Source: Roseovarius faecimaris
GTDB lineage: Bacteria > Pseudomonadota > Alphaproteobacteria > Rhodobacterales > Rhodobacteraceae
Direction of reading: 5' to 3'
Length of the DNA stretch: 64,000 bases
NCBI RefSeq assembly: GCF_009762325.1
Contig: NZ_CP034348.1
Coordinates: 750,501-814,500 of the forward strand
Part shown: positions 46,761 to 55,501 of the stretch, piece by piece
Numbering within the stretch: position 1 is the first letter of the stretch
Layout: each line of letters begins with the position of its first letter
Made by a program: the position numbers and the translations under genes
Notes under the pieces: model-generated
Databases searched by the model: none
Told to the model about the DNA's origin: nothing
What the model saw: the letters and a program-made list of their open reading frames with translations, nothing else

Positions 46761-47651
46761 ATGACGGCGCAAATCATTGACGGCAAGGCCTTTGCGGCCA
46801 CGGTGCGCGAGAAGGTGGCGGGCCATGTGGCGCGGCTGAAGGAAGAGCACAACATCACCCCCGGTCTCGCCGTGGTGCTGGTGGGCGAGGACCCGGCGAG
46901 CCAGGTCTATGTCCGTTCCAAGGGCAAGCAAACCGTCGAGGTGGGCATGAACTCCTACGAGCACAAGCTTGACGCCGATACCTCCGAGGCGGATCTGCTG
47001 GCGCTGATCGACCAGCTCAACAACGACAAGGATGTGCATGGCATCCTCGTTCAATTGCCGCTGCCGGGCCACCTGAACGAAGATCTGGTGATCAACTCGA
47101 TCGACCCGGCCAAGGATGTGGACGGGTTTCACATCTCCAACGTGGGCCTTCTGGGCACAGGTCAGAAGAGCATGGTGCCCTGCACCCCGCTCGGGTGTCT
47201 GATGATGCTGCGCGACTATCATGGCAGCCTCAGCGGCATGGATGCCGTCGTGATCGGGCGTTCCAACATCGTGGGCAAGCCGATGGCGCAGCTTTTGCTT
47301 GGCGACAGCTGCACCGTGACCATCGCCCACAGCCGCACCAAGGATTTGCCCGACGTGGTGCGTCGCGCCGATATCGTCGTGGCCGCCGTTGGCCGCCCCG
47401 AGATGGTGCCCGGCGACTGGATCAAGGAAGGGGCCACCGTGATTGATGTGGGCATCAACCGCATCGAGCGTGATGGCAAGAACAAGCTCGTCGGCGATGT
47501 GGATTTTGCCAGCGCATCCGAGCGGGCCGGAGCGATCACCCCTGTGCCAGGCGGCGTTGGTCCGATGACCATCGCCTGCCTGCTGGCCAACACCGTGACC
47601 GCCTGCTGCCGCGCGCATGGCCTGTCGGAGCCGGAAGGGCTGACCGCCTGA
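46761..47651 (+). CDS. folD: Methylene-THF dehydrogenase / methenyl-THF cyclohydrolase
   Basis: 296 residues from ATG 46761 with AAGGA upstream. The active-site Y50-VRS-K54 matches the YxxxK of FolD, and [18 protein letters not shown] and [18 protein letters not shown] are the two family signatures. It interconverts 5,10-methylene-, methenyl- and 10-formyl-THF with NADP+. It works downstream of Fhs, encoded immediately before. The REP-like pair between them may separate or stabilise the two parts of the transcript. Confidence 0.97.
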   Translation: MTAQIIDGKAFAATVREKVAGHVARLKEEHNITPGLAVVLVGEDPASQVYVRSKGKQTVEVGMNSYEHKLDADTSEADLLALIDQLNNDKDVHGILVQLPLPGHLNEDLVINSIDPAKDVDGFHISNVGLLGTGQKSMVPCTPLGCLMMLRDYHGSLSGMDAVVIGRSNIVGKPMAQLLLGDSCTVTIAHSRTKDLPDVVRRADIVVAAVGRPEMVPGDWIKEGATVIDVGINRIERDGKNKLVGDVDFASASERAGAITPVPGGVGPMTIACLLANTVTACCRAHGLSEPEGLTA

Positions 47652-47668
47652 ACCCCGCCTCAGTGAAC

Positions 47669-47705
47669 AAGACAGGGCGCGCCATGACGGCGCGCCCTAT
47701 GTCTT
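47669..47705 (+). terminator. Terminator-like hairpin after folD
   Basis: A 10-bp stem AGGGCGCGCC (47674-47683) with GGCGCGCCCT (47689-47698), extended by AAGAC/GTCTT outer pairs, loop ATGAC. It ends in TGTCTTT rather than a full T-run. It overlaps the last codons of the convergent thioesterase gene and could stop transcripts from both sides. Confidence 0.55.
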
Positions 47706-48122
47706 TGGGGCCATGGGCATCATCGTGCCTGTCATCAGTGCGACATGCGTTTCCTGCCCGTCATCCACGGCATAGATATCCGCCTGCACCACCACCAACC
47801 GCCGACCCGGTTTGATCACCCTGCCGCGTGCCACAAGCTGTGTGCCCTTGCCGGGGGCAAGCAGGTTGATCTTCATCTCGGTTGTCAGAACCTCGTGATC
47901 GTCCGGCATCATGCTGAGAGCGGCATATCCCGCCGCACTATCGCCGATGGCAAAGGTCACCCCGGCATGGGCATACCCATGCTGCTGGAGATTGCCCTCG
48001 CGGATCGGTGCCGAGATCGTTATTTCACCGCAGTTGACCGTTTCAAGACGAGCGCCCAAACTCTCCATTAAGGATTGTGCGGCAAAGCTTCTGCGGATCT
48101 TGAGTTCAATTTGCGGGGACAT
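47697..48122 (-). CDS. PaaI-type hotdog thioesterase
   Basis: 141 residues from ATG 48120-48122; an ATG six codons earlier (48138-48140) is possible but has no ribosome site. The hotdog-fold PaaI signature is visible: QQHGYAHAGVTFAIGDSAAGYAAL, with His and Asp of the acyl-CoA site, then LTTEMKINLLAPGKGTQLVARG. Such enzymes hydrolyse acyl- or aryl-CoA thioesters in the cytoplasm. The substrate is unknown. It is convergent with folD and divergent from the LytTR gene. Confidence 0.9.
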   Translation of the reverse strand: MSPQIELKIRRSFAAQSLMESLGARLETVNCGEITISAPIREGNLQQHGYAHAGVTFAIGDSAAGYAALSMMPDDHEVLTTEMKINLLAPGKGTQLVARGRVIKPGRRLVVVQADIYAVDDGQETHVALMTGTMMPMAPKT

Positions 48123-48246
48123 ATTGTGATCATTTCCCATATTGAGAAAGATTGAAGTATGGATACTGATGTTAAGTCAATCGAAACCCGGGGTGGACCT
48201 TTGCTAAGATACGGCACGTACTGCGCAAATTACAATCGGATCAGGT

Positions 48247-49065
48247 ATGCCTGATCGTTCGGCAGGGGCTTTTCAGGATATTCTGATCAGCACCTATCGG
48301 CGTGCTTTTTCGCCGTTCACATTCTTTATACTGGGCAGTTCCTGGCTTGTCGCGGTACTGGCCGGCCCGTTTGGCACATATGAGCATCTCAGCCTGTTTT
48401 CGCGGACAATCTACTGGGGCGCCATCGCCTTCTTCGGTGTGGCGCTGGGCTTGAGTGTGCGCGCGGTGTTGTTCTGGTGGCTCGGCTCCGAGAACAGCTA
48501 TCGTTTTTCGCTGATGGCGGCCTGCGCCTTGACCGTCATTCTTGCGCCCATGGTGATCGCCTGGCGTATGCTGATGGCGCAATCCGCACCTGGATTGTGG
48601 GTGTCGCCGCCGCTGATCACCTTCAATACTTTTGTCGTCGCTGCGGCGATCTTCACGTTCCGAAAGTTCCTGATGCCGCCGGACGAACCCGCCGACGAGG
48701 TACCAGAGGAAAACGTGAGCGATGAGACGAGCGAGGTGCGCCTGCTCCGGCGTCTTCCGGATGACATCAAGGCAGACATACTGAGCTTGTCCGCCAGCAA
48801 TCACCATGTCGATGTCACCACCGATCGCGGTCGTGCCCTGGTACGCGTGCGGATGAGCGATGCGATTGATGAGATGGGAGGCGTTGAGGGATTTTGCGTG
48901 CATCGGTCGCACTGGGTGGCACGGGATGCAATCCGCGAAGTCAGGCGGGTCAATGCGCAGAAAATCGTTGTGGTGCTGCGCAATGGCGATGAATTGCCGG
49001 TAAGCCGCAAATACCGCTGCAACCTGGAAAAGGCCGGTCTGTTCCTGAAGTCGAAAGCCGCTTAG
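48247..49065 (+). CDS. Membrane-anchored LytTR DNA-binding regulator
   Basis: 272 residues. Four hydrophobic segments occupy about residues 24-42, 53-77, 86-108 and 118-136. An acidic linker (DEPADEVPEENVSDETSE) follows, and a LytTR domain covers about 165-268 (CVHRSHWVARDAI, VVLRNGDELPVSRKYR). LytTR proteins bind DNA through a beta fold; a form tied to the membrane probably senses an envelope or quinone signal directly without a response-regulator receiver. The target genes are unknown. Its stop overlaps that of the convergent pdeM by four bases. Confidence 0.88.
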   Translation: MPDRSAGAFQDILISTYRRAFSPFTFFILGSSWLVAVLAGPFGTYEHLSLFSRTIYWGAIAFFGVALGLSVRAVLFWWLGSENSYRFSLMAACALTVILAPMVIAWRMLMAQSAPGLWVSPPLITFNTFVVAAAIFTFRKFLMPPDEPADEVPEENVSDETSEVRLLRRLPDDIKADILSLSASNHHVDVTTDRGRALVRVRMSDAIDEMGGVEGFCVHRSHWVARDAIREVRRVNAQKIVVVLRNGDELPVSRKYRCNLEKAGLFLKSKAA

Positions 49066-49724
49066 CGCGGCATCGGGACGGCAACGGGTTTGGGCCCGGT
49101 GAGAATGGCCAGCGCATCAGGATCCATCAACGCGCACAACGCCGCATCATGGCTTCGAAGACCGCCCGTATAGGTGCCATATGCCGGCAGGATCAGCCGC
49201 GCGCGATCCACCAGAAAGGCGGGTCTGGAAACCGATGCCCCGCGCAGAGCAAGCCGCGCCTTTGGATGGTAATGGCCGGACACTTCGGCCCGGGCTTCGG
49301 GTCTGGCGATGTGGCGAAAGCAAAGCGGGCCGATACGCTCTTCCTGCCGATGCGACCCGCCCAGGTCGATCGGGCCCGGATCGTGATTGCCCTCGATCCA
49401 GAGCCAGCGCCGACCGGCCTGCAATCGTGAAATCCAGAGTTTTTCGTCTTCGGGCAGGGTCGCGGCGGCACCGCTGTCATCAAAGCTGTCGCCAAGACAT
49501 ATGACATGGCGCGCGCCGGTATGGCGCAGGTCGTCCTCGAGCCGCAGCAGCGTATCGCGCGTTTCATACGGCGGAAGCGGTGCCTCTCCCATCCGCGCCC
49601 GACGCTCCGATTTCCCGAGATGCAGGTCAGAGACGCACAAAAGCCGCTGTTCGGGCCAATGCAGCGCGCCTGATCCGAGGGCGACCAGTGCTTCGCCGAA
49701 GAAAGAAAAACCATAACCGTTCAT
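49062..49724 (-). CDS. pdeM: Ligase-associated DNA damage response endonuclease PdeM
   Basis: 220 residues from ATG 49722-49724 (MNGYGFSFFG); an upstream ATG at 49758-49760 adds 12 unlikely residues. A calcineurin-like metallophosphoesterase, with SDLHLGK, GDSFDD, GNHDPG and GHYHPK supplying the two-metal ligands. The ALGSGALHWPEQRLLCVSDLHLG start is typical of PdeM. In many alpha- and gammaproteobacteria it is encoded with a DEXH helicase, an exonuclease and an ATP-dependent ligase. Here only the helicase (42 bp upstream, same strand) is present. Confidence 0.93.
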   Translation of the reverse strand: MNGYGFSFFGEALVALGSGALHWPEQRLLCVSDLHLGKSERRARMGEAPLPPYETRDTLLRLEDDLRHTGARHVICLGDSFDDSGAAATLPEDEKLWISRLQAGRRWLWIEGNHDPGPIDLGGSHRQEERIGPLCFRHIARPEARAEVSGHYHPKARLALRGASVSRPAFLVDRARLILPAYGTYTGGLRSHDAALCALMDPDALAILTGPKPVAVPMPR

Positions 49725-49765
49725 GGTCTGTTCTATGCGCGTCTCCTGCGGGTTTTGCAAGGGGG

Positions 49766-52174
49766 TCAGGGTGGCAGGCCCGCCTCCTGCATGAGCCGCG
49801 ACGCCTCCTCTGCCAGAAGCCGCTCGTGTCCTTCGCCCTGAACCGGGGTTTTGCCCACCTCCAGCAGCAGCGGGGCGGCGAAGGGCGAGATATGGGGCAG
49901 GCGCAGAAGGTCAATCCGGCCGGATATCCGCGACAGCATCTCTTCGATCCTGCCAAAGTCGATCAGCCCTCGCATTGCCTCCTCGCGCGTGATCCGTAAC
50001 AGGAGGTGATCGGGGTCGTATTTCACCAGCGTGTCGTAGATGATGTCAGAGGACATGTTCGCCTGCCTCCCAGACTTTCGCGCTTGGGGCGTATTGCGCT
50101 GGATCAGCCCGGCAATCGTGGCCGAGCTTCGAAAAGTCCGTTTCATCAAAGCGTTACCTGCCAGCCATTGGTCCAGCCCGGCGCGCAGCTTGTCAGGCTC
50201 AAAAAGCGGGCCCGCATCGGTCAGCCGGTCCAGCCCCCAGATCAGCGTGGCATAATCGGTGGCCACGAAGCCGAGCGGTGCCAGCCCCATCTCTTCCATT
50301 CTTTTGGTCAGCAGAAGGCCCAGGGTCTGCTGTGCGTTCCGCCCCGCAAACCCATAAACGCAGATATTTTCGCGCCCGTCCTGTTTGAAGCTTTCGATCA
50401 GAAGCCGCCCGGCGCGGGGCAGTTGAGACAGCTCTGCCTGCAGCTCCAGCCACTCCTGTGTATGAGAGGGCAGGGCGCTCCAGTCACCGGCTTTCAGCAG
50501 GGCGAGAATGCGCTGACTGAGCTGCGTGGACGTGGCGAACTTGGTGCCCATGAACGTGGCGATCTTGGGCTTGCGGCCGGGGTCACGGCTAACCTCCACC
50601 ACCATCTCGCGCAGGCTCTCGAAGCGCACGATTTGTCCGCCGATGAGAAAGGTGTCGCCGGGGCTGAGCGTTGCGGCAAAGCCTTCCTCGACCTCGCCCA
50701 GCGGCTTGCCCCCCCGGTTGCGCTTGAGCCGCACCTTGAGCGTATCCGTGTCCTGGATCGTGCCGATATTCATGCGAATGAGCTGAGCCGCGCGCGGGTC
50801 GCGCAATTGCCAGAGCCCGTCGGGGCGCTGCTGAAGCCTCTGCCATTGATCATAGGCGCGCAGGGCATAGCCGCCGGTGGCGCAGAAGGTCAGGCAGGCA
50901 TCGAATTCAGGACGTGTCAGGCCTGTATAGGCCCCGCTGGAGATGACCTCCGCAAAGAGCGTATCGGCGTCGAATGGCCCCGCGCAGGCCCGGATCAGGA
51001 TATGCTGGCACAGCACATCGCGCGGTCCCGGCCCGCGCGGGTCGCCGTCAAGATCATGGGCGCGCACGGCTTCAAGCGCGGCATGGCACTCGATCACCTC
51101 GAACCGGTTGGCAGGCACCAGCAACGCCTTTGAAGGCGCATTGTAGCGGTGATTGGCCCGCCCGATCCGCTGAACCAGACGTTTGACGTTTTTCGGCGCA
51201 CCAATCTGAATGACAAGGTCCACATCGCCCCAGTCGATCCCCAGATCGAGGCTTCCGGTGCAGACAATCGCGCGTAGTTCGCCACGCTGCATCGCCGCTT
51301 CGACCCGCTCGCGCTGTACCCGGTCAAGGCTGCCGTGATGAATTCCGATAGGTAACCCATCATCATTGGCAAGCCACAGATTATGAAAGAAAATTTCTGC
51401 CTGCGCACGCGTGTTGTGAAAGATCAGCGTGGTGGTATGGGCTTTGATCTGATCCATCACAGCCGGGATCGCATAGGCGGCGCCCCCACCGGCCCAGGGG
51501 GGTTTTTCTTTGGTTTCCAGCATCGAAATGTCCGGGTCCGGGCCCGGGTCGGCCTGCAGGATCTCACAGGGGTCGGGGTGACATGCAAGAAGCCCGGCGA
51601 TGGCGCCCGGATCTTCCACCGTGGCCGAAAGGCCCACGCGCCTGAGCCCGGGGCACATGGCCTGAAGGCGGCTGAGCGCGAGGAAAAGCTGATCGCCGCG
51701 TTTGCTTTCGGCAAGGGCATGAATCTCATCGACCACCACGCGTTTGAGACCGGCAAACATGCGCGGTGCGTCCTCGTAGGAGGTCAGCAATGCAAGGCTT
51801 TCGGGCGTGGTCAGCAGGATATGCGGCGGGTCTGCCCGCTGGCGTTTCTTACGGCTGGCGGGTGTGTCGCCGGTGCGGTCCTCGATCCGGATCGGCAGGC
51901 CCATCTCATCGACGGGCGTGCGCAGATTGCGCTTGATATCTGCCGCAAGCGCCTTCAGCGGAGAGATATAGAGCGTGTGAAGGCCCCGGTGGTCGCCCGT
52001 CGCCAGGTCAGCCAGCGTCGGCAAGAAACCGGCCAGTGTCTTGCCGCCCCCGGTGGGTGCGATAAGCAGCAGCGCGGGATCTTCGGCGCGCTCCAGCATG
52101 GCCTGCTGATGCGAGTGGACGGACCAGCCGCGTGCGGCGAACCATTTGGATATCTGATCGGGAAGGCGTGTCAT
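49766..52174 (-). CDS. Ligase-associated DEXH-box helicase (Lhr-like)
   Basis: 802 residues from ATG 52172-52174; an earlier in-frame start adds 27 weak residues. Walker A is TGGGKT at residues 41-46, the DEIH box is D149-H152, and LSATVEDP, then IVCTGSLDLGIDWGDVDLVI and QRIGRANHR are SF2 motifs III, V and VI. The long C-terminal part is the Lhr-type winged-helix/core-4 region. Lhr-type proteins move 3'-5' on DNA and take part in repair, some with mitomycin or UV sensitivity. It is followed by pdeM, making a two-gene repair unit; the ligase and exonuclease genes are not here. Confidence 0.94.
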   Translation of the reverse strand: MTRLPDQISKWFAARGWSVHSHQQAMLERAEDPALLLIAPTGGGKTLAGFLPTLADLATGDHRGLHTLYISPLKALAADIKRNLRTPVDEMGLPIRIEDRTGDTPASRKKRQRADPPHILLTTPESLALLTSYEDAPRMFAGLKRVVVDEIHALAESKRGDQLFLALSRLQAMCPGLRRVGLSATVEDPGAIAGLLACHPDPCEILQADPGPDPDISMLETKEKPPWAGGGAAYAIPAVMDQIKAHTTTLIFHNTRAQAEIFFHNLWLANDDGLPIGIHHGSLDRVQRERVEAAMQRGELRAIVCTGSLDLGIDWGDVDLVIQIGAPKNVKRLVQRIGRANHRYNAPSKALLVPANRFEVIECHAALEAVRAHDLDGDPRGPGPRDVLCQHILIRACAGPFDADTLFAEVISSGAYTGLTRPEFDACLTFCATGGYALRAYDQWQRLQQRPDGLWQLRDPRAAQLIRMNIGTIQDTDTLKVRLKRNRGGKPLGEVEEGFAATLSPGDTFLIGGQIVRFESLREMVVEVSRDPGRKPKIATFMGTKFATSTQLSQRILALLKAGDWSALPSHTQEWLELQAELSQLPRAGRLLIESFKQDGRENICVYGFAGRNAQQTLGLLLTKRMEEMGLAPLGFVATDYATLIWGLDRLTDAGPLFEPDKLRAGLDQWLAGNALMKRTFRSSATIAGLIQRNTPQARKSGRQANMSSDIIYDTLVKYDPDHLLLRITREEAMRGLIDFGRIEEMLSRISGRIDLLRLPHISPFAAPLLLEVGKTPVQGEGHERLLAEEASRLMQEAGLPP

Positions 52175-52335
52175 GCCGGAAATGTAGTGCGCGTGTCCCC
52201 GATTTGGCCATTGCCTATCCGCGGCGAGATCCTTGAGCGTGTGAAATTCCCCCAAATTTGACCGGAATTATGGTATGTGTTCCGAGCCAACCCGCAGAGC
52301 GGTGGCGAATTTTATTAATAACTGGGGGATAGATT

Positions 52336-52626
52336 ATGTTTGCACGGGTAACACACTACCGGATGAAACCAGGCTCCAAGGACGCGGCCACGGAAAAGAT
52401 GAACGCGTTGAAAGCAGAGATCCTCGGGATGCCGGGAATGCACAATTTCATCAATGTCATGAACGATGATGGTACCGGCTATGTCATCGCTGTGGTCGAA
52501 AGTGAAGAAAGCTCGAATGCCAATGCCGAAAAGGTGGCTGCGCTTTGGAGCAACTTCGCCGAGTTCATGCTGGCCCCGCCGGAGCCGGTTGGGTACGACG
52601 TGGTTGCAAACTGGAGCAACGGATAA
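52336..52626 (+). CDS. Small ABM-like (dimeric alpha-beta barrel) protein
   Basis: 96 residues from ATG 52336. The pattern of a short beta strand with His (MFARVTHYRMKPG), a helix (KMNALKAEIL), GMHNFINVMNDDGTGYVIAVVES and a second helix is that of antibiotic-biosynthesis-monooxygenase-like or stress-responsive A/B barrel proteins. Active-site residues are not obvious, so it may be a ligand-binding or stress protein. It stands alone; about 160 bp of upstream DNA separates it from the helicase gene, which is read the other way. Confidence 0.75.
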   Translation: MFARVTHYRMKPGSKDAATEKMNALKAEILGMPGMHNFINVMNDDGTGYVIAVVESEESSNANAEKVAALWSNFAEFMLAPPEPVGYDVVANWSNG

Positions 52627-52634
52627 GGTGTCTG

Positions 52635-52656
52635 GCAGGCCGGGTAACCGGCCTGC
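52635..52656. terminator. GC-rich hairpin between two convergent genes
   Basis: Nine-bp perfect stem GCAGGCCGG (52635-52643) with CCGGCCTGC (52648-52656), loop GTAA. There is no adjacent T-run. It lies between the stop of the ABM-like gene and that of the AAA ATPase, so a bidirectional terminator is plausible. Confidence 0.5.
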
Positions 52657-52666
52657 GGTCTGACAA

Positions 52667-53977
52667 TCAGTGAACGATCTCTTCTTCCTTCACGAACATG
52701 TTGGCCCAGGCGCGTTCGATCAGTTCGGGGCTCATCTGATAGGGGAGTCCCTCGAATTCACAGATAGAGATCATCTGATCGATCAGGAAGATCGGCTGAT
52801 AGTTCGCGTAGACATTGTCGATCGTCGGATATTTCGTTTTCAGCAGGTAAACGAGGGCCGCCTCATCCAGCGGCATCTGCCGCTTGCGCGCCACCATGGC
52901 AAAGATTTTTAGGAAATCTTCCTGACAGGGGCCGTCGACCTTGATCTTGAAGAAGATCCGGCGCAGGGCCGCTTTGTCGAAAATCTCGTTCGGGTGAAAG
53001 TTGGTGGAGAAGATCACCAGCGTGTCGAACGGCACTTCGAACTTCTCGCCTGATTGCAGGGCCAGAATATCCTTGTTTTCCTCCAGCGGAACGATCCAGC
53101 GGTTGACCAGCGATTGCGGCGGTTCGGCCTGGCGGCCAAGGTCGTCCACGATGAAGATACCGCCAGTGGACTTGAGTTGCAGCGGGGCCTGGTAGGTCCG
53201 CGCGGTGGGGTTGTAGACGAGATCGAGCATCTCGAGCGAAAGTTCCCCGCCGGTGATCACCGTGGGCCGCTCGCAACGCACATAGCGCGTGTCGAAGGTC
53301 CGGGTGCGACGCAGGCTGTTGGGGTCGTCCACCTCAACCTCTGCCTTGGAATGCACGATCGGGTCATAGACCGTGATCACCTGGCCGGAATATTCGATGG
53401 CGCGCGGAACATAGATCTTGTCGCCCATCGCGTCGCGAATACCATTTGAAATCGAGGATTTCCCGTTCCCCGGAGGTCCATACATCAGGATAGAGCGGCC
53501 GGCCGAGACCGCCGGCCCCAGATGGTCAAGCAGGCTGTCGGGCAGCACAAGATGCCCCATCGCATTGGTCAGCTGGTCCCGGGTGATCTGGATGTTGCGG
53601 ATCGACTGGCGCTTGACCTGTTCGCGGTAGATATCGAGCGGGACCGGCATCGCCCCGAAATATTCTGACTGACTGAGCGCGTCGAGCGCACGGCTCTTGC
53701 CTGCATCGGTCAGCTGATAGCCCATCTCGCCACCCGAATTGGCGTTCAGCGTACCTGTTGCTTCGACAAGCTTTTGCACCCGGGCCATATCGACGAGCTC
53801 CTGCGTCACCGCGCGGGGCAGACAGATGGCCTGTGCGATTTCACTCACAAGATCGAGGTTCTTGCGGAATATCGTCTTGAGCAGAATATCCCGCATCATC
53901 ACGATTGGAAGCTTCATCTCTTCCAGTGTGGCCGGGGGCGGTGGGGCCTGAACCCCTTGTGAGACTTGCATATTCAT
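52667..53977 (-). CDS. AAA ATPase next to the tad locus
   Basis: 436 residues from ATG 53975-53977, after AGGCAG. An N-terminal helical/winged-helix-like region (about 25-105) is followed by an AAA domain with Walker A GPPGNGKSS at 167-175 and Walker B GIFIVDDLGRQ. The sensor region ILALQSGEKFEVPFDTLVIFSTNFHP and the C-terminal domain are typical of MoxR-like AAA proteins, a conserved tad-associated type in roseobacters. The exact role is unknown; it could remodel the pilus machine. It lies 130 bp downstream of cpaA on the same strand; that gap holds only a GGGCAA-T-TTGCCC dyad (54043-54055). Confidence 0.82.
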   Translation of the reverse strand: MNMQVSQGVQAPPPPATLEEMKLPIVMMRDILLKTIFRKNLDLVSEIAQAICLPRAVTQELVDMARVQKLVEATGTLNANSGGEMGYQLTDAGKSRALDALSQSEYFGAMPVPLDIYREQVKRQSIRNIQITRDQLTNAMGHLVLPDSLLDHLGPAVSAGRSILMYGPPGNGKSSISNGIRDAMGDKIYVPRAIEYSGQVITVYDPIVHSKAEVEVDDPNSLRRTRTFDTRYVRCERPTVITGGELSLEMLDLVYNPTARTYQAPLQLKSTGGIFIVDDLGRQAEPPQSLVNRWIVPLEENKDILALQSGEKFEVPFDTLVIFSTNFHPNEIFDKAALRRIFFKIKVDGPCQEDFLKIFAMVARKRQMPLDEAALVYLLKTKYPTIDNVYANYQPIFLIDQMISICEFEGLPYQMSPELIERAWANMFVKEEEIVH

Positions 53978-54106
53978 GTCGATCTGCCTGCCTTGTATTC
54001 TCAATATCCTGCTGCACCGCGCGCCGGGCGCAGTGCCTCAAAGGGCAATTTGCCCGGCAAAGATGTGCAAAATAAGGAAAGGCTCGGGCAGCTTGGGGGC
54101 AGGGGC

Positions 54107-54607
54107 TCAGGCGCCCCGAAGAAGCCCCATCAGCAGATAGGCGATCAGCGTCCCGCCCAGGGCAAACCCCATCGGGAATTTCTCGTCATTGCTCCAGCTG
54201 ACCCAATCCGGCGCCATTTGGCGCAGGGCGCTTTTCTTGGCCGCGCGGTGTACGGCCAATGCGCAAAGCGTTATGGCCGCCAGCAGCATCAACACGGCGA
54301 CCGCATCGCCCGGCGCCACAAAAGGGGCGGCGGCCGCAAGAAACTTGCTGTCGCCCGCGCCCATCATCCCGATGATATTGGCCAGGAAGGCCAGCACCAG
54401 AACGATCGCAAGCTGAACCAGCCGCCAGCCAAACGCCCCCGGCTCCAAAACGAAGAGCCCCAGAAGCACAAACACAGCCAAAAGGGCCATGTTTGCGACA
54501 TTGGGGATCTTCATCCGGCTCAGGTCGCTCCAGATGATCCAGAGGCAAATAGGCGCCACGAAGGGCAGGAACAACGCCGCTTCGGCAAAGCTGAGGTGGA
54601 ACTGCAT
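54107..54607 (-). CDS. cpaA: Prepilin peptidase CpaA/TadV
   Basis: 166 residues from ATG 54605-54607; a longer frame overlaps tadD and is rejected. It is an A24 aspartyl protease of the short TadV type (no N-terminal methylase domain), with six membrane segments. The catalytic aspartates are D28 in WSDLSRMKIPN and D86 in GMMGAGDSKF. It processes the leader of Flp pilin and TadE/F pseudopilins at the inner membrane. It is five bases after the tadD stop in the leftward tad operon. Confidence 0.92.
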   Translation of the reverse strand: MQFHLSFAEAALFLPFVAPICLWIIWSDLSRMKIPNVANMALLAVFVLLGLFVLEPGAFGWRLVQLAIVLVLAFLANIIGMMGAGDSKFLAAAAPFVAPGDAVAVLMLLAAITLCALAVHRAAKKSALRQMAPDWVSWSNDEKFPMGFALGGTLIAYLLMGLLRGA

Positions 54608-54611
54608 GGGC

Positions 54612-55469
54612 TCAGTTCGAGACGTTGTCTTCCAGTGCCGCCAGTGACCGCGAGGCTTCCTCGAAATGCTGCGGATGGGTCTCAACCGCATCGCGGAACA
54701 GCCCCTTGGCAATCGTGGTATCCCCTTGTTTTACCGCAGAAAGTCCGAGCGTATAGAGAAGCTGCGCGCGTTCGGTCTGGGTCGAGGGGATGACGGGCAA
54801 AGAGTATTTCTTTTGCGCGCCACGGGCCAGGATGAGGTTGTTCTTGGCGGTAAAGAGCGACTGGTCGTTCTGGATCGCCTCGGTAAAGAGCCGCTCGGCC
54901 CCGGCGAAATCGCCACGGCTCAGCTTGGAATAGCCCCAGTTGTTCATCACGCCTGCCGGTCGGGTGGTCAGGCCCACGGCCGTTTCATAGAAACTGTCGG
55001 CCTTCTTCCACTCCTTGTTGCTGTCGGCGATCATCGCTTCCAGGCGGTAGCGCTTGAAGGTCTCATAGGTGGGCGGCACCTGGTCGAGCATGGCGTCGGC
55101 CCGGTCCCACTCATTGTTGCGAATGAGCGCGTCGGCGAAATCAACCTTGTCTTCTTCGACACTGTCCTTGTGATCGACCACTTTCTGCCAGGCGGCGACG
55201 GCCTCGGTCGGGCGGCTCGCCCGGACAAGAGATTTGGCCAGACCGCGCTGAAGGTCGATCCGGTCAGGTTGCTGGCTCGTCGCTTTCTTGAAATAGTTCA
55301 CAGCTTCGCCCGCATCGGCGGCCACCAGCATCACATCGTTAAGATTGGTCTCATCCACGACGTTGATGTCCTGCAACGCGCGGTCCACCTCTTCGGTGTT
55401 GATCTTTTCTTCACAGCCCGAAAGAGCCATCGCCCCAAGGGCACACATGGAAAGAAGGATATAACGCAT
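54612..55469 (-). CDS. tadD: TadD-like TPR lipoprotein
   Basis: 285 residues. The lipobox LSGC is at about residues 16-19 after MRYILLSMCALGAMA. The mature chain carries four or more TPR units (AVNYFKKATSQQPDR, AVAAWQKVV, RADAMLDQVPPTYE, AERLFTEAIQNDQS, AKGLFRDAVETHPQ). TadD-type proteins are outer-membrane lipoproteins thought to help assembly of the secretin, like pilotins. It lies within the leftward tad gene run, between a second TPR lipoprotein gene (32 bp) and cpaA (4 bp). Confidence 0.85.
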   Translation of the reverse strand: MRYILLSMCALGAMALSGCEEKINTEEVDRALQDINVVDETNLNDVMLVAADAGEAVNYFKKATSQQPDRIDLQRGLAKSLVRASRPTEAVAAWQKVVDHKDSVEEDKVDFADALIRNNEWDRADAMLDQVPPTYETFKRYRLEAMIADSNKEWKKADSFYETAVGLTTRPAGVMNNWGYSKLSRGDFAGAERLFTEAIQNDQSLFTAKNNLILARGAQKKYSLPVIPSTQTERAQLLYTLGLSAVKQGDTTIAKGLFRDAVETHPQHFEEASRSLAALEDNVSN

Positions 55470-55501
55470 TGTGTTTGCGTCCTTTTACTGCCTCGCCTCG
55501 A

